From contig MGSU01000155.1 in NCBI GenBank assembly GCA_001799195.1, positions 1-6,399 on the forward strand: 6,399 nucleotides of DNA, given 5' to 3'. The position numbers and the translations under genes are program-made. Positions 5,220 through 6,399 of the stretch are shown in pieces. Each line of letters starts with the position of its first letter. Within the stretch, counting starts at the first letter, position 1. A model generated the notes under the pieces. It was not told the origin of the DNA. It worked only from the letters and a program-made list of their open reading frames with translations, and did not search any database. Source of the DNA: Deltaproteobacteria bacterium RIFOXYA12_FULL_61_11 (GTDB lineage Bacteria; Bdellovibrionota_F; JAHFAK01; YA12-FULL-61-11).

Positions 5220-6399
5220 TCACGCTTCCTCGTTCTTGACCGCTTGGAGCAAGGTGACGGTGAAACAGGTTCCCTTGCCGGTCTGGGTTTCAAAAGAAAT
5301 ACTGCCCCCATGTTGGACGACGATATCGTGTGCAATGGCCAAACCGAGCCCAGTGCCGTTCGCCTTGCCATGGGTGACGAAGGAATCGAAGAGACGATCC
5401 CTGATACACTCGGGTATGCCGGAGCCATCGTCCTTGACGGTGAAACGAAGATCCTCCCCCTCGCGAAGGAGCACCACCTCGATGGATCCTTTTCCCTTTA
5501 CAGCATCGGCGGCATTGTTGACGAGGTTGCACAGCACTCGGCGCAGTTTGTCCTCGTCGAAACGGGCTTTCCCGGCATAGCGTACGACGACGGAGAGAGA
5601 GAGTTCCGGAGAACCCTGCAAGCTGGTTTTGAAATGGCTCTCGAGTTCCTGCATGAATTTATGACAATACACCTGCCGCTGGAGAATGCTGGCCTGGCCT
5701 CGGGCAAAAGCGAGGGTGTCCTCGACCATGGATTGGATCAACTTGAGTTGCCGTTGCGCCTGCTCATAGTTCTTGCGCCGTTCTTCGGCACACTCTTCTT
5801 CGACGGTGAGGAAGAAGAGGCCGGAGAGGACCGACATGGGAGTCTTGAAATCATGGATGATCCCGGAAAGAGCCTGCCCGATGGCTACCAGGTTCTCGGA
5901 TTTACGACGTTCTCGCCGATCTTCGAGGTGTTGCAGGAAGCGGCCGATCTGACCGGCGACCAAGCGGGCCGAGACCTCGCTGGCTTGCCCGAACCCCAGC
6001 TCCTCCCTCCTTCCTCCCAAGAACACCTCCATTGCCCCGAGAATCCCATCCCCGCCAGGGATCGGTACACAGAGCAACCCCGTCGGATGGAGACCGAGGA
6101 TACCGGCATAGCGGGAATAGCTGGTGGCTTCGGGAGGTAGATTATTGATGCGCCTTGTCTTGCCGAAACGAAGGGCATAGCCGATAACGCCTTGGTTTTG
6201 CTGTACCTCAAAATGATCAAGGCGTCCGGCCTCGGTCCGGCTGGTTCCCCAACACCGCAACGCGTCTCCCCGGGGATTGCACAGGGCCAAGGTGACCCCA
6301 TCTGCATCGACCAGCTTCAGGACCTTTTGCATGGCGAAATGGAGAACTTCGTCGAGGTCTTGATGATCCCCGGCAAAGGTCTCGATCTCCAGGAAATCC
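5220..6399 (-). CDS. GAF-domain sensor histidine kinase, 5' end beyond the window
   Basis: This is a two-component sensor kinase that autophosphorylates on histidine and passes the phosphate to a response regulator. An ATG exists at 6332, but the frame stays open to the edge. The 22 residues before it (including LDEVLHFA) continue the opening helix of the GAF domain, so the true start lies further right. Counting from M6332, GAF-like sequence covers about 1-135 (with GVIGYALRFGKTRRINN and a GAMEVF strand). A short linker helix follows, then HisKA with phospho-acceptor H160 in GIIHDFKTPM. The ATPase domain carries the N box NLVNNAADA (269-277), G1 DDGSG (301-305), F box LFDSFVT (314-320) and G2 GTGLGL (326-331). 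All catalytic boxes are intact. No membrane segment is visible, so the seen part is cytoplasmic. No response regulator is in the window, so its signal and target are unknown. Confidence 0.95.
   Translation of the reverse strand, partial: DFLEIETFAGDHQDLDEVLHFAMQKVLKLVDADGVTLALCNPRGDALRCWGTSRTEAGRLDHFEVQQNQGVIGYALRFGKTRRINNLPPEATSYSRYAGILGLHPTGLLCVPIPGGDGILGAMEVFLGGRREELGFGQASEVSARLVAGQIGRFLQHLEDRRERRKSENLVAIGQALSGIIHDFKTPMSVLSGLFFLTVEEECAEERRKNYEQAQRQLKLIQSMVEDTLAFARGQASILQRQVYCHKFMQELESHFKTSLQGSPELSLSVVVRYAGKARFDEDKLRRVLCNLVNNAADAVKGKGSIEVVLLREGEDLRFTVKDDGSGIPECIRDRLFDSFVTHGKANGTGLGLAIAHDIVVQHGGSISFETQTGKGTCFTVTLLQAVKNEEA

Noticed and set aside
4239-6140. A 633-codon open frame on the plus strand across the M23 gene, the intergenic gap and the histidine kinase gene.
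   Set aside because: It is antisense to two genes with complete catalytic motifs, resembles no protein family and crosses the M23 promoter and leader. It is a by-product of GC-rich codon use.
1-6399. Defence island, CRISPR, insertion sequence or prophage.
   Set aside because: There are no direct-repeat arrays, transposase or integrase motifs, terminal inverted repeats or phage genes. Every gene belongs to a chromosomal family and base composition looks even.

Overview
The window is GC-rich and densely coded, and looks like ordinary chromosomal DNA of a Gram-negative bacterium. Its gene content points to a deltaproteobacterium in the old sense (Desulfobacterota, Desulfuromonadales or relatives). 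RNase Y sits directly behind a ZapA-like gene. The RdgC homologue has the 'MGLL/MGFL-SGS' type of N-terminus that I associate with that group rather than the Escherichia type. A soluble GAF histidine kinase and a membrane-anchored M23 peptidase with an N-terminal coiled coil also fit. This placement is inference from gene families; there is no rRNA or other marker here.

Layout. (1) Positions 1-1518, minus strand: a zapA-like cell-division gene, then a gap of about 100 bases with a stem-loop, then rny (RNase Y). rny runs off the left edge inside its HD catalytic domain. A sigma70-type promoter for the pair lies near 1593-1621. (2) Positions 1734-4114, plus strand: a two-gene unit made of an RdgC-family gene and a single-domain M16 zinc peptidase. 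The peptidase's strong ribosome-binding site overlaps the rdgC stop codon and appears to serve a CTG start codon. (3) Positions 4143-6399, minus strand: an M23 peptidase gene, convergent with the M16 gene across a short hairpin, with its own promoter and a 17-bp palindrome in its leader. Upstream of it lies a GAF-HisKA-HATPase histidine kinase gene whose 5' end is beyond the right edge. No gene-free stretch exceeds 300 bases; the largest (about 1519-1733) holds the zapA promoter and the rdgC leader.

How they fit together. rny and zapA are housekeeping genes for mRNA turnover and division. The M23 peptidase probably trims or remodels peptidoglycan from the outer face of the inner membrane. RdgC is known in other bacteria as a DNA-binding, RecA-modulating ring protein; its tight coupling to a cytoplasmic-looking M16 peptidase is the least expected association here. 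The histidine kinase has no response-regulator partner inside the window. A near-identical 19-bp element lies upstream of both zapA and the M23 gene, in the same orientation, and may be a shared control site or coincidence.

I found no CRISPR array, mobile element, tRNA, rRNA or clear new multi-gene system. The points most worth checking are the apparent CTG start, the rdgC-M16 pairing, the repeated 19-bp element and the palindrome in the M23 leader.
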